From NCBI GenBank assembly GCA_003260075.1, contig QLIY01000367.1, positions 17,059 to 81,058 on the forward strand: a stretch of DNA of 64,000 bases, given 5' to 3'. The notes beneath the pieces were generated by a model. That model saw nothing but the letters and a program-made list of their open reading frames with translations. It searched no databases and was not told the DNA's origin. Positions within the stretch are counted from its first letter, which is position 1. Each line of letters begins with the position of its first letter. Shown piece after piece: positions 23,135-35,114 of this stretch. The stretch is from Phallusia mammillata. Its lineage: Eukaryota; Chordata; Ascidiacea; Phlebobranchia; Ascidiidae. A program made the translations under genes and the position numbers.

Positions 23135-26100
23135 ATTACTAGGGGAAATCCAAAATATTGCAGGCCATTCTTTCCAATCTGGAATATACATGTCATTGTT
23201 TCAACTATTGCTTTTTTACCTACTTTTTTCTTTGCAGATAAAAATTATGAAGAAGCCATTCGTCTGTACACTGAAGCCATTACCATTAATTCAGAATCAG
23301 CTGTTTATTTTGCCAATCGAAGTTTTGCCCAGCTCAGAATGGAAAACTACGGTTACGCTCTTGAAGATGCAAGCAAAGCCATTGCTATTGATAAAAAATA
23401 TATCAAGGTATTAAAAACAAACTTTTTTTGGAATGATAGACAAAATGGTAATGTGCATAAACAGAAGAAGTACATTTTCGGTTGTGGTGTGGATGTCTGA
23501 AAAACAAGTCATTTTAACATCTTAAATATCTATTGTCTAAAGTGGTTGTATGTGGTTTATAGTTTTAATTTGTTAATTTTGTAAGAACAAGTTTTCTATA
23601 AACTCTTGTAATAATGACAAAATAACTCTTATGCTCATGTACGTTTGCATATCTACATCTTTTTACAATTCCTGGAATTTGGAATCGTTTGCAAACCTGA
23701 TTGTAGGGTTCCTTCCCGGGAATGTCTCAACAGGAAATTCCCAGGATTTCCCGGCAAAATTATGTTCCCGAATCCCGGAAAATTTGTTTTGAATTCCCGG
23801 GTAACAGTCAATTAAGCAAAAACGTGTTAATTTTGTGAAAATATAACGTAAATGTTCAAATTTCTGCTAGCTGTTACGAAAATATGGTGTTTTGTAACTT
23901 TAATGACAAAGTAAGTAAGCGTTTTTAAACGAGATGGTAAATTATTTTTGCGAAAATGCGCTACCTAGCGGTACTAGAAATAACGAATTTTTTTTCGTAA
24001 TTTCCGAATCTTGTTAACGTTAAACAAGCTTGCAAATATAGTTTTAATCGACAAAATCATGACTAATTAGATGCCCCTAGCGAAAATAAACTAATTTTAG
24101 CGGTTGCAATGACGTAATTATCCCCGAAAACATAGGCACTTTTTCGGTCGGGAATCCCGGGATTCCCGGGAAATGAAAAAATTATTTCCCGATTCCCGGG
24201 AATGAAAAAATCCAGGAAATAAAGGAACCCTACCTGATTGGTTATTATTTACCTCATGATTTAAAACCTTATGTTACAAACTTGTGTCAGGGTTATTACA
24301 GAAGAGCATCTGCTTACATGACACTTGGAAAATTCAAACAAGCTCTCCGTGACTTTGAGGCAGTAAGTGTTGCATTGATGTGTTTTTTTAGAAGGGCTAT
24401 ATTTAATATTTTCACCTATCTACACAGTGTTATTGGTATAATTTCTCAAAATGTTTGTAATGAATATATTTTGTAATGTAAGGCACATAAAAAATATATT
24501 TTGTAAGGCTGACTAAAATAAATGACATCCGAAATTACTGTTGTTGCCTGTCATAAAATATTAAAACCCGTCATTCTGGTTGCTATGCATGAGTTTATTT
24601 TAGTTGAGTTTATTTCGCTTGGTGAAAGAAAACGTAGTGACACAATAGCCTAAAACAATCACCAACCCGGAAATAGCTCCGCAATGTTACAACGTTTTTG
24701 GTTTGACGTTTAGTAAAATTGTATTTATGTTGATTTCTCCCATTTATATTTTATCAAGGTGGTGAAAGTTCGCCCACACGACAAAGATGCCAAACTGAAA
24801 TACACAGAGTGCAGCAAAATTGTAAAACAAAAAGCTTTCGAAAAAGCGATTGCCTGCGATGACCAAAAGAAACCAGTTTCTGAGACCGTTAGCCTTGACT
24901 CAATGTGTAAGTAATTTTTGCAACCACGCATACTAATGGTGATGCTTGGCACTTATATTGGATGATACATTTGAATTGTGCATCCATTTACCTGCAGCAT
25001 TTAGTTCCATAATGTTGAAATATTAATCTGTTTAAAATCACAATTTTAACAGATGTTTTATCTTTTGTAAAATGAACATGTCCAAATAATTGAACTTTTT
25101 ATAAAGTGGCAAAGTCAGACATATAGTTTGGCTTAATGTATTTTATAACAATCTCTAGATTGAGGCAATGGAGTAAATAATCAAATTTTGATGTTTAGCT
25201 GTTGAGTCAACCTACGAAGGACCGAGAATTCCAGACGGTGGCATCGATGAAAGTTTTATGAAAGATCTCATCCAGTGGTTTAAAGATCAAAAAAGATTAC
25301 ACAAGAGGTTAGTTGGGTTAAGAAAGTTTGTTTAGTGCAGGTATTGTCAACATTGTGGTTAAGATTGGTCTTTAAAAGCCATTTTGTAAAAGTTTTTTTT
25401 GTGTTTTTCAGAAGAAAATGATTAAGCTGTTGGATTGTTGTGATGAAATACGCTATTTAATTGTACTAGACTATTTTTCAAAGCCTTAACATGCTAAGTT
25501 TGTTATTGTTGTTGTTTTTATTTATTTCAGATACGCCTACCAAATGTTACTTGAAATTAAAGATATTCTTTCAAAACTTCCTTCATTAGTTGATGTCACT
25601 GTAGAAAAAGTAAGTTTTGCAGTTTTGACAATCAATGAAAATTGTAAAAGTTATAACATATGTTTTACAGGACAACAAACTAACAGTGTGTGGTGACATC
25701 CACGGACAGTATTATGATCTGTGTCACATTTTCGAAATTAATAACCTTCCTTCAAAAGAAAACCCATATGTATCCTTTACACAGGTGTTTTTAAACCATA
25801 TTGTTCCATTATCACCTAGGTCATTTATGAATGCTCCCGGTAAGGAGAACAATATATTATGTGGCCAGTGTTATTTATCTGCCCCTGATTTTACACAAAA
25901 ACACTCTTATATAAAAGCATAAAGCCAATACATGACAAGATGCATACAGTGCTTACTGCTTCGATCTATAAGTTAATGCCCAGTTGTGGCATTGAACAAG
26001 TTGTTGAGGCATGACTTTTCAGCCTGTTACTCCCAACAAACTGGAGTGATGTTAGATGGCTTCGCATGCTCACATGGCTTATGTCTTGTCACCAGCTGCA

Positions 26101-29100
26101 CTAATGAGACCTCATAGTTCCCCCCCCCCCTGCATACAGTGCTTACTGCTTCGATCTATAAGTTAATGCCCAGTTGTGACATTGAACAAGTTGTTGAGGC
26201 ATGGCTTTTCAGCCTGTTACTCCCAACAAACTGGAGTGATATTAGATGGCTTCGCATGCTCACATGGCCTATGCCTTATCACCAGCTGCACTAATGAGAC
26301 CTCATAGTTTGAAACAGTGTGCACCATGTAGGGATGGGCCGAGCCGAGCATTAAAGTGAGATGCTCGGTGCTCAAACAGAACATTTGCAGTTTTGGCACA
26401 TCCCTAGTACCATGTGCAACTCAAATCTTTTTTGCCAATAACCAATGTTAACAGAAACACTTTGATTGCCACCTGACTAAATACCAGGGGTGCTTGCATC
26501 CACTATGAGAACCACTGCTAACAAAATAATATCTTTCATAACTTTCAATTTCCTATGTGATCTTCTTTAACCATCTTTGTATCAGTTGTTTAATGGTGAT
26601 TTTGTGGATCGAGGTTCATGGTCTGTGGAAGTAATTCTGATTTTATTTGGATACAAAATTCTTTTTCCCCAACACTTTCACATGGTTCGAGGTAAAATAA
26701 AATAGGAAAGTGTGTAGAGACGTATTTGACCCACTTAACAAATAATAGAATACCCAAAAATTTAAAATTTAATACATTAACTTTTTCAGTGCTCCTAAAA
26801 AAAATTAAATCAGTTAGGGTTTGTGTTACTTATTAAATACTGCGACAACATTATGTAACTTAATACTGAACATGTGTAATCAAAAAACAAAACTGTTTAC
26901 CGAAAAAGTAGGGTTTCGCCATTTTACATGTCACAAATCATTTTTAGGCAACCATGAAACTGACAACATGAACCAGATGTATGGATTCGAAGGAGAGGTG
27001 AAAGAAAAGTACGGTGGAAATATGATGGGCCTTTTTAGTGAAGTTTTTAATTGGCTTCCACTTGCTTATTGTGTCAATGGAAAAGTATTGGTATGTTTGC
27101 AAGGTTTTCTGCAAATGCTTAACAGTAGCAAATCGCTTTTACGATACAAATTACCAGTGGTGGGATTCGAATTTTTTGTCAGCCGGTTCTATCACAAAAG
27201 TCATATTTTTCAGCCGGCTCTGTTACAAAAAGTTCATTGACAGTAACCAGTAATGCTAACCGATTCGCTGATCTCATAACATTTCGTGAGGCGGTTGTAT
27301 AGAACCGGTGCGAACTGGCTGAATCCCACCACTGCAAATTACTATTTGATAAGGGCAAAGCATTTGTCAAAGTTTGGTGTTTTTCTTAAACTTGAAGTAG
27401 TAGAATATTATTTCTTTGTAATATGTTTTTTTCAATGATAATGACTACAGTGTTGTTTAAATGTTCTAGTCATAAACTTAACTGCATTATAGCCCCCCCC
27501 CCCATCTTTGTCAGTTAAATATCACTTGATAATCATTATCACTTTGCACATGGTAAAGCATTTCTGGATGTGGTTTTGCTTATAGTTGACATGATTTAAA
27601 ATATTTATCCTGGCCTAAAGTAAGATTTATTTCTGTTCTTATTCAGGTCATGCATGGTGGACTGTGTGAGCAAGATGGCGTGACTTTGAACGACCTTCGA
27701 CAAATCGAACGCAACAGACAACCACCAGAAAGTGGGAACATGTGCGACCTCTTGTGGTCAGATCCACAGTTAATAAAAGGCCGAGGGACGAGCAAGCGAG
27801 GTGTGAGCTGCCAGTTCGGGCCTGATGTTACTCAGAAGTTTCTTCAAGACAATGGGTTGGATTACATCATTCGAAGTCACGAAGTTAAGGTTTGTCAGGT
27901 TATATTTTTTCGAGCCAAAATGTGTGAGTATTGTACCAGAACCAAAATAGTTTTGAGGTTTGAGTCTGTTGGTAGAGCTGCTAACACAAGAACTCACAGA
28001 TCAGGCCTGCTAATTTCCAAACGATGCATAGGCTTTAGCTATGGCAATAATTGTTAAGTCAACAACTTGCTGAGCTAAACCTATGCTCCATTGCGCCACC
28101 GTTTAGAAATTAGCAGTCCTGACCTGTGAGTTCTTGTTGTTAGCTCCACCCTGTTTGTCAGACATATTCGTCTTTTGATCTGCAATTGTCAGTATCCATG
28201 GCCACTTTACTTTTAAGTCAGTGGTGGGATTTACCAGGTTCGCACCGGTTCTATACAACCGTCTCATGAAATTATATAACATCAGCGAACGGTTAGCATT
28301 ACTGGTTACTGTCAATGTATGTTTTGTAACAGAACCAGCTGAAAAAAACTGGCCGACAAAAAGTTTGAATCCCACCACTGCTTTAAGTATTTCCAACTCA
28401 GAACATCTTCAGTTGTCAACCGAGGTTCTTGAATTTCCCTAACTAGATATTTCAGTGTTTTTTTAAGGTGTTTTGGGGGACCGAAACGTTCCCCCAAATT
28501 TCTCCAGCGGTTTCCCAAAATTTGGCTTAAGCAATAAGGGCTATTTTTTGGTATTTAAATGAAACACTTGTGGTCTCTTAAAACTACTTAGCGGTCACCC
28601 AAACCAAACCTTAAAATAAACCTGGATATTTGTATTGTTACAGCAAGAAGGTTACGAATCCCAGCACAATGGAAAATGTGTGACGATATTTTCAGCTCCA
28701 AATTACTGTGATCAAATGGGAAACAAGGGGGCTTTCATTACACTGAGGCCCCCAGATCTTAAACCCCAATTCACCCAGTTTCAGGCGGTGGTAAGTTGCC
28801 ACTAGATTTCAATGCCAAATATCAATATAGATTTTATTCAACTATTAAAAGTGTGGTTGAAAAAATTTCAAATGACAAAATTTAAGGTGGCTTGTATAAT
28901 TAGGATATGGGCTTACAACATAACTTTTGATTGGGTATTTTAATCATGTGATTGCAATGATTTTTATTAAGTTTAAATTTGGTTATTGGTTGTCAAAGTT
29001 TTTTATTTCAAAAATATGTTGGTTAACATTATTTTTTGCCGAAATTTTTGAATAATAAAGCATGTCACTTATAAGGGGTATATAAGGTTTTCTTACATTT

Positions 29101-29179
29101 TTGTATTATTCAGGAACATCCTAAGATGCAACCGATGGCATATGCAAACTCATTTATGCGAATGCCTGGGATGTTTTGA
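22704..29179 (+). CDS. PPP5C: serine/threonine-protein phosphatase 5
   Basis: Metal-dependent Ser/Thr phosphatase with an autoinhibitory TPR domain that binds Hsp90 (family knowledge). Twelve exons with matching phases: 22704-22815, 23238-23407, 24291-24362, 24759-24906, 25199-25307, 25531-25609, 25671-25769, 26586-26691, 26948-27090, 27647-27889, 28644-28790, 29114-29179. They give 497 residues; human PP5 has 499. Three TPRs occupy about residues 29-135 ([47 protein letters not shown]). Catalytic motifs in order: [65 protein letters not shown] and [14 protein letters not shown], all intact. The C-terminal MAYANSFM matches the aJ helix region. Introns hold MITEs, a 61-base C run and two C-tract joins; no exon is duplicated. 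It is convergent with ISCA2. Confidence 0.97.
23074..23134. repeat. 61-base poly-C run in PPP5C intron 1
   Basis: Uninterrupted C run about 100 bp upstream of exon 2. It produces spurious poly-proline frames on the plus strand. Confidence 0.9.
23704..24232. mobile_element. 529-bp hAT-like element, PPP5C intron 2
   Basis: Termini tagggttcctt and aaggaaccta-type aaggaaccc-ta are inverse. Perfect 8-bp flanks cctgattg lie at 23696-23703 and 24233-24240. The subterminal region is rich in cccggga/tcccggg palindromes. It has no ORF. Confidence 0.88.
25939..26325. repeat. palindromic MITE 'gcagacagtgcacactg', two copies joined by a C tract
   Basis: About 25943-26118 and 26131-26318 are near-identical, separated by C12 at 26119-26130. 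The ends (tgcatacagtgcttactg...gaaacagtgtgcac) are degenerate inverse repeats. Related copies with better ends lie at 36237-36342, 37690-37830, 39319-39423 and 42380-42568. Confidence 0.75.
26329..26406. mobile_element. short 'tagggatgggc' hAT-like MITE
   Basis: A 78-bp element with ends tagggatgggc and gcacatcccta. Flanks gcaccatg and gtaccatg are an 8-bp duplication with one change. A related fragment, tagggatgggccgagctgag, starts near 52532. Confidence 0.75.
27155..27334. mobile_element. 'cagtggtgggatt' MITE in PPP5C intron
   Basis: A 180-bp foldback element with perfect 8-bp flanks caaattac (27147-27154 and 27335-27342), so an unambiguous insertion. Confidence 0.92.
28219..28380. mobile_element. 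'cagtggtgggatt' MITE in PPP5C intron, opposite orientation
   Basis: A 162-bp element flanked by ttttaagt and ctttaagt. It is the same family as 27155-27334 but inverted relative to it. Confidence 0.9.
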
Positions 29180-29470
29180 TTTCAGCAACTGTGATGGAAC
29201 TGTTCCAAAAGTTCTAACTTGTGTGCCACTATAGTTGTTTGCTATTTATCTTACGAATGTTAGCAACACATTTTCAGTCCTACAGGTTCCAGAGACCGCT
29301 ATTGATCAATGCGCAACAAGTTTTCGTTTTGCACTAACATACTATAATCACAATCAAAAACGTTCGTAGATCCCTATGTGATATAAGGTTGCTGTTTCGT
29401 CTTTGTGCAGATATCTATGTTGCACTAAACAACAAAAAAATATTATTTAATTTGCATAAAAATTATTACC

Positions 29471-29476
29471 AATAAA
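29471..29476 (+). terminator. candidate poly(A) signal of PPP5C
   Basis: AATAAA about 290 bp past the PPP5C stop, in AT-rich sequence. It lies just before the hAT element at 29524. Confidence 0.45.
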
Positions 29477-29523
29477 AGATAATAATTCTTGGTACAAAAA
29501 TATTTTATCCGTTGACTCTCAAT

Positions 29524-29965
29524 CAGAGGTGGGCAATCTTTTTGCAAGTGCGGGCCAAAAACTAGTGATATATTGCGGAGACGAGCCGCAACGATGGTCA
29601 TGCAATAACATAGCAGTGCTAGGCAAAGTCAAACACACAATGATTTTGTCTTTGTACGTAACAATACCTCTTCTTAGTAATAAACTAACAACTATCAACA
29701 TTTAATGTAACAACTCTTTGGTACAAAAAATGGGCTTAAATACATGCATTCCGTCAGGCCGATCAAAATAAAACACGAGTCGCGGCTCACCCCCCCCCCT
29801 TTGTCTTTGTACGTAACAATGCCTCTTCTTAGTAATAAACTAATAACTATCAATGTTTAATGTAACAACTCTTTGGTACAAAAAAATGGGCTTTAATACA
29901 TGCATTCCATCAGGCCGATCAAATAAAACACGAGTCGCGGGCGGCTCCAAAGTTGCCCACCCCTG
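29524..29965. mobile_element. hAT-type element with internal C-tract duplication
   Basis: Ends cagaggtgggcaatc and gttgcccacccctg. Flanks are ctctcaat and ctctaaat. Inside, about 29640-29788 is repeated at 29800-29945 after the C tract 29790-29799, although only one pair of target duplications exists. Confidence 0.85.
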
Positions 29966-30056
29966 CTCTAAATGGTAAACCTGCTAAGAATTGCATTTAT
30001 ACAGACCTTGTTTGTGAATGATGTCAAATTGCTGCTAACTTCAAGATGTGTGATAA

Positions 30057-30290
30057 TAAAAGCATTAGTTAATTCAGTTCAAATATTCAAATTAGATTCA
30101 AGGCTCAAATAAAGTTGTTTCACCTCAAATTTTTTGTGCATAAATACCACAAAATTTTAACACCCCCCCCCCATAAAAGCATTAGTTAATTCAGTTCAAA
30201 TATTCAAATTAGATTCAAGGTTCAAGTAATGTTGTTTCACCTCAAATTTTTGTGCATAAATACCACAAAATTTTAACGGACAATTTTTAA
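30057..30290. repeat. C-tract-joined direct duplication
   Basis: About 30057-30162 (ataaaagcattagttaattc...) is repeated at 30173-30280 with a few substitutions. The C tract is 30163-30172. The rest of 29966-30945 shows only a tRNA-like reverse B-box fragment near 30560-30600 and no gene. Confidence 0.85.
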
Positions 30291-30945
30291 CTCGCTGAAC
30301 ACTGAAAAGTATTTTTGTATTTGTTGTTTTTCGAAATATTTTGTATTTGAGTTGTTGACAATAAAATGAATTCAATTCTAAATGTATATTTAGTATGTTA
30401 TGCTCACAATGAGTCCGATTTCCTGCTGCATGTTTTAATGCAAGTCAATTAAACCTATTTTTATTATTTTTGATTTGGGTAGTTGGTGTCATTTTTGGTC
30501 CACTGGTTTTGAACAACGCTGCTTATGTTAATTGGTACGAGAAGTAAAATTGTCGGAGATGAGATTAGAACTCACAACCTTGTGAGAAGGTAGCAGTTGT
30601 GCTAAACACCCGGTCATGCATGTCAACATATTTACAGAATCTACGCTTTTAGTGGAGATAATCTGATTTAAATTTTCTAACAAATTCTACTCCCAATTTA
30701 TAAAAAATATGCAAACTACCAAGTGTATGTTTTGAAGTTGACAGCCTAACTTCTGTACTGCACTTAAAACAACAACAATTTGCAGGTAGTTTGAAATTTG
30801 ATCAACATAAATAACATAAACTGTATAGAAATACACAGGCAAGCTTAAACAAAAAAGCTTTCAGTGATAAATCTTAGCAAAATTATACAAACTGGATATG
30901 GTATACCACCAGCTTTAGGCAAACTTAAACAGAACATAAAATCTG

Positions 30946-32042
30946 TCATAACTGAACGTCAAATGATACGCCACACGAGCAACTTGTTTTCGATCGGGGA
31001 TTGTCTTTGATTCGAAATGCCGACTTGATTAGTTCTTCCTCATAATCAACTGTTGAGCCATCAAGCAGTTCCAAAGATGTCTCATCAGAAACAACTTTGA
31101 CTCCGTCGCGCTCAAATATTCTACACAAAAAAACATTGACCACTAACATACATTTACATATATGACTTTAAAAACAATTTCTTTCAGAAAACTTGTATAA
31201 CAAAAATAATAGACTTCAAAAACTCACATTTTGTGTGTGGGTCAATTATTAAATCAAAAACTTACATAGAAAAATGGGAATGTACAAATTCAGAAGTTAT
31301 ATACATGCTATTCTACAATGTAAAGAATGTGAAAAGTCATTGACTCGTTTGTGCATTAAACCAAACTGGCATTGGACACAGTACATGAGCAAATTAGGAG
31401 GAAAACAAAACATGTTTAGAGCAAGAGCCAAAATTAGCACCTGTCATCTTCTTGTGATACTGAATCCAATTCAAACTTGTATTGAAAACCCGAGCAACCT
31501 CCACCTTCCACAATCACTCGAAGAAATTTGTCTCTTGTCACAACTTTCTTCATTTGCTGCAAAGTTATTAAAAGGTTCAGCATTTTGTGAAACCAAGAGG
31601 TTGGTTTGAAATCTTTAATTGTCTGTAACAAGCACTGTAAAATGGCACAGTAACTAAGTCAGGATAGTGCAAACCCTGACACACAGACTGTCCATGATGT
31701 TTGCTGTTTTTTTGCAAACACAGGATCTTACACAATTAAATTCAGTTGTACATTAAAAAACTGCACCAAAACCATTAGGGAGAGATATAGAAAGCATTTT
31801 ACCTTCACACAAGCATCACTAATGTTTAGTTTTGGTTCCTGGTTTGAAACAGAAACAGACATTGATAAATTCTGTTGTTGTTGAAACCTTGCTTTCCAGA
31901 TGTTGCTGCTTTTGGCTACATGGGGTTGTTGTAAAACTCTGAAATATACAATGTGAATAAATTGCAAAGCTGTCAGTAGCCTAGATTGTAGACCATCTTA
32001 CCTGTTGCAAACTGCACACAATGACTGAACAACTTTAAACAT
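30946..32042 (-). CDS. ISCA2: iron-sulfur cluster assembly protein ISCA2, mitochondrial
   Basis: A-type Fe-S carrier of the late mitochondrial pathway that supplies 4Fe-4S proteins together with ISCA1 and IBA57 (family knowledge). Four exons, right to left: 32002-32042, 31803-31938, 31441-31556, 30946-31120, in frame throughout. They give 155 residues; human ISCA2 has 154. The N-terminus ([19 protein letters not shown]) is basic/hydrophobic and suits a mitochondrial presequence. The conserved core [15 protein letters not shown] carries the first ligand cysteine, and [12 protein letters not shown] carries the C-terminal Cys-x-Cys pair. The exon 2/3 join (DACVK then [14 protein letters not shown]) aligns with human ISCA2 without a gap, which fixes the splice choice. 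It lies 512 bp downstream of RCC1L on the same strand. A second partial copy lies at 35115-35716. Confidence 0.95.
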
Positions 32043-32661
32043 TGTTACTGAGTTTATAATATTTTGCGTAATATCGCCTTTGTGTTAAAGTTATTATTAA
32101 CAAATGCTAATCCTGTATGAAGCAGAAAAAATTGTAACAGAACTTGCTCATTTCAAAACCTAATAGCAATTCGCAATGCAGTAAACCTCAGTTCAACCAG
32201 ATTTGGTTAATCCGGAGCTTCGCCTAATTAGGACAAATCTCAAGATACAAATAATTTGTAATGGACTGAACTAATACACACCGATTAATCCGTATCTTCG
32301 TATCGCCCAAAGAGGTTTACTGCACTTGATAAGTAAGTATAAAATAAATGTTCTAAATAACCAGGTATCACAAACTAGTAACAGGGTTTAAAATTATTAG
32401 ATTGATTTACCCCCCCCCCCGCCCAAAGAGGTTTACTGCACTTGATAAGTAAGTATAAAATAAATGTACTAAATAACCAGGTATCACAAACTAGTAACAG
32501 GGTTTAAATTATTAGATTGATTTTTAAATGACGATTGTGAAGCAATGACATTTATCAGACTAAAGTTTTGGACATAATAATAGTATGATCCACCCCGCAC
32601 TTGACATTGGTTACTTCCGAGCCCACAAATACTTTCCATGGAAAGAAATGATCTTTGCTGT
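31377..32661. repeat. left arm of a large inverted duplication
   Basis: Reverse complement of 34614-35783, covering the RCC1L 3' end, the RCC1L-ISCA2 spacer and ISCA2 exons 1-3. The arms differ by about 1-2 percent in coding parts. This arm holds an extra C-tract duplication (32304-32409 versus 32421-32530, tract 32410-32420) that the right arm lacks. The arms flank a 1.95-kb centre holding most of RCC1L. Confidence 0.93.
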
Positions 32662-33949
32662 TTCCGAGTCCCAGACAACCATGTTTGTTTTTACCCCAAG
32701 TGAAAAGTTCACCGGAGCTGTTAATTGCAGCAAAGTGGCTCAACCCACAAGCTATTTGTGTCACTTTAATATCTGGGTTAAAATTGGTTTGTCCAAATAA
32801 AGTCATTGGAATTTGCGACGGCCAGCTAGTTGATTCGAGTTCTGGTCCTTTGCCTAAGATACCATAACCCCACACAAAAACCTCTCCGTTTTCATTGAGG
32901 ATCATACAAGCGGAACCTCCACATGCTGCGTCAATGATTTTTCCACATTCTTGAAATGGCAATAACACAGGCTCGATAACTTGTGTTGAATCAGAAACTG
33001 ATGCAAGTTGGCGATATTCTGTGCTGCCCCAGGCAAACACTTGACCTTCATCAGATACAGCCAAGGTCGTATCAGCAAAAGATGACACTTTCTTTATCTT
33101 GACCCCAGCTAGTATCCCTCCAACTTTGGTAGGTGTAGAAGTTTTCTCATAAGTCCCAAGTCCCGTCTGCCCATCCGCACCCCAGCCACATGAATAAACT
33201 TCACCGCTTTCAGACAAAAACAAAGAGTGGTCCATACCACAAACAATTTTAACAATCCTGTCATCAAAATGACTGTGTGGTATAATGTGAACTCTTTTAC
33301 TGTTAATGTAAATTTCGCCATCAATAATATCCCTGCCACATTGACCAAATGAATTGTTACCAAGGCAAAATATTCCTTCATTATCTGTTAAGATTAGTGC
33401 ATGTGCGCGGCCACATGCAACTTCCAGAACTTTTGTAAGACCAGGTTGCTTCATTGGAAGTGGAATGGGTCCTGGAGTCATAACATACGCAAGTGATGGG
33501 TTACTTTGTTCACCAGGTTTGGGCTTAAAGATTCTGCTTTTATGAAAGCCGACTTGTGAGTCTGTGTTAACTCCGCATCCAAACACTTTTGTGCCCTTTT
33601 TTCTACTTGTAGCAAACAAACTGAAACCATATCCGCAATCGGCATAAGATATTTTTTCTAAATACAACAAGTACGGTTTAGTTTGCGATTCGACTCTTGT
33701 CATTTTTCCGCGCACGTGTTCAGGCATTGGTAACTCCAAAACACCCAATGCACCTGTAAGTGAAAACCCACAAACGTGAAGTCGGTTCTGTCTACTTTTT
33801 CTACCGGAAAACTTGTGCACCGGTTGCTCATCTGGTTTCACGTCAACAGAATATGGCGGAACGTAGGCTGTGGTGCTCATACATTTCTTCTTCTGGTTTT
33901 GTAGAGTCCGGTTATATTGTCTTACGATTACCGTAAACAACTTTTTCAT
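32555..33949 (-). CDS. RCC1L: RCC1-like protein RCC1L (WBSCR16), intronless
   Basis: Mitochondrial seven-bladed RCC1-type propeller linked in mammals to OPA1 guanine exchange and mitoribosome assembly (family knowledge). The single uninterrupted frame has 464 codons. I start at ATG 33949 because it has A at -3 and opens a basic presequence, MKKLFTVIVRQYNRTLQ; the open frame extends nine codons further without an ATG. Repeats are visible throughout: VCGFSLTGALGV, CGYGFSLFA, CGRAHALILTD, CGMDHSLFLSESGEVYSCGW, GADGQTGLG, FVWGYGILGKGPELE, CGLSHFAAI, WGKNKHGCLGLGN and CGVDHTIIMS. The order matches human RCC1L closely, including the diagnostic GYGILGKGP. The absence of introns is odd beside its intron-rich neighbours. 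The last about 33 codons are duplicated at 34614-34717. Confidence 0.95.
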   Translation of the reverse strand: MKKLFTVIVRQYNRTLQNQKKKCMSTTAYVPPYSVDVKPDEQPVHKFSGRKSRQNRLHVCGFSLTGALGVLELPMPEHVRGKMTRVESQTKPYLLYLEKISYADCGYGFSLFATSRKKGTKVFGCGVNTDSQVGFHKSRIFKPKPGEQSNPSLAYVMTPGPIPLPMKQPGLTKVLEVACGRAHALILTDNEGIFCLGNNSFGQCGRDIIDGEIYINSKRVHIIPHSHFDDRIVKIVCGMDHSLFLSESGEVYSCGWGADGQTGLGTYEKTSTPTKVGGILAGVKIKKVSSFADTTLAVSDEGQVFAWGSTEYRQLASVSDSTQVIEPVLLPFQECGKIIDAACGGSACMILNENGEVFVWGYGILGKGPELESTSWPSQIPMTLFGQTNFNPDIKVTQIACGLSHFAAINSSGELFTWGKNKHGCLGLGNSKDHFFPWKVFVGSEVTNVKCGVDHTIIMSKTLV

Positions 33950-34613
33950 CTTGAGTGCTTTAAAAAACACACACAAGTCACACAGTATGCCACGGCCTGA
34001 TTTTTAGTTGAACAAGACAATTGAGTTAAAGAAATTTTAGTTTCTGGCAAAGACAAGCAAATTAATTGCATTGCTTATGAGCTACAACAGTAACCTTGTG
34101 TAGCAAACAACCAAACAATCACGTGTTTTTGATAAAAACAACAAAAGCAAAATCAGTGATGCGGAACAACTGCACATAAGTGCATTCGAGCGGAACGAAC
34201 CCAAATATTTCGATTGAAAAGTTTTTCAATCAAATAAAACATCTTAAGAATATTCAATGATAATGAAGTAATAAATTTTCGTGTTGGATCAAAACTTTTT
34301 TTAGAAACACCGAACAAAACGTTGCTGTCTTTTGTCTTCAAACTTTCCCGCAAAAGGCTCTTTTTGGCGGGAAAGCATGTGAACCTCAGCTTTTCGTGGT
34401 TTCCCTATTGTTACATTTGTATTCTAAAAGCAAGCAGATGTGGCAAATTATTTATTTTTAAAATAAGATAAGTTCGAAAAACAAAAACAATGCCAATTAG
34501 GTAGAGAATATTTTGGTTATCAGCAACAATTTCAAAATTCTAAGCGCGTGTTTTTATTGTACCGCTTTGGATAAAATATTTGACTAATAGCGGGGATTCT
34601 CTCCCCCCCCCCC

Positions 34614-34717
34614 GCAAAGATCATTTCTTTCCATGGAAAGTATTTGTGGGCTCGGAAGTAATCAACGTCAAGTGTGGGGTGGATCACACTATTATTATGT
34701 CCAAAACTTTAGTCTGA
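34614..34717 (+). pseudogene. duplicated RCC1L C-terminus (inverted copy)
   Basis: Encodes DHFFPWKVFVGSEV and the CGVDHTIIMSKTLV end with the same stop, on the opposite strand to RCC1L, starting directly after the C tract 34603-34613. It carries one T-to-I change. It is part of the right palindrome arm and is not a gene by itself. Confidence 0.88.
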
Positions 34718-35114
34718 TAAATGTCATTGCTTCACAATCGTCATTTATAAATCAATCTAATAATTTTAAACCCTGTTACTAGTTTGTGATACCTGGTTAT
34801 TTAGAACATTTATTTTATACTTACTTATCAAGTGCAGTAAACCTCTTTGGGCGATACGAAGATACGGATTAATCGGTGTGTATTAGTTCAGTCCATTACA
34901 AATTATTTGTATCTTGAGATTTGTCCTAATTAGGCGAAGCTCCGGATTAACCAAATCTGGTTGAACTGAGGTTTACTGCATTGCGAATTGCTATTAGGTT
35001 TTGAAATGAGCAAGTTCTGTTACAATTTTTTCTGCTTCATACAGGATTAGCATTTGTTAATAATAACTTTAACACAAAGGCGATATTACGCAAAATATTA
35101 TAAACTCAGTAACA

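Noticed and set aside
23018-23500. Poly-proline / poly-glycine proteins at the long C and G runs (also near 15729 and 45052)
   Set aside because: The frames exist only because homopolymers lack stops. The rest of each frame is intron or intergenic sequence, except that this one runs into PPP5C exon 2.
27493-27503. C tract in PPP5C intron as another duplication junction
   Set aside because: Only weak similarity exists between the sequences on its two sides, so I do not count it as a clear duplication, although its polarity agrees.
30946-33949. RCC1L-ISCA2 operon
   Set aside because: They share a strand, but 512 bp separate them, with complete spacer sequence and their own starts. That is too long for the tight spacing known in tunicate operons, and there is no direct evidence of polycistronic RNA.
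33949-33976. Longer RCC1L start nine codons upstream
   Set aside because: The upstream first codon is TTG, not ATG. The ATG at 33949 has a good context and opens a mitochondrial-type presequence.
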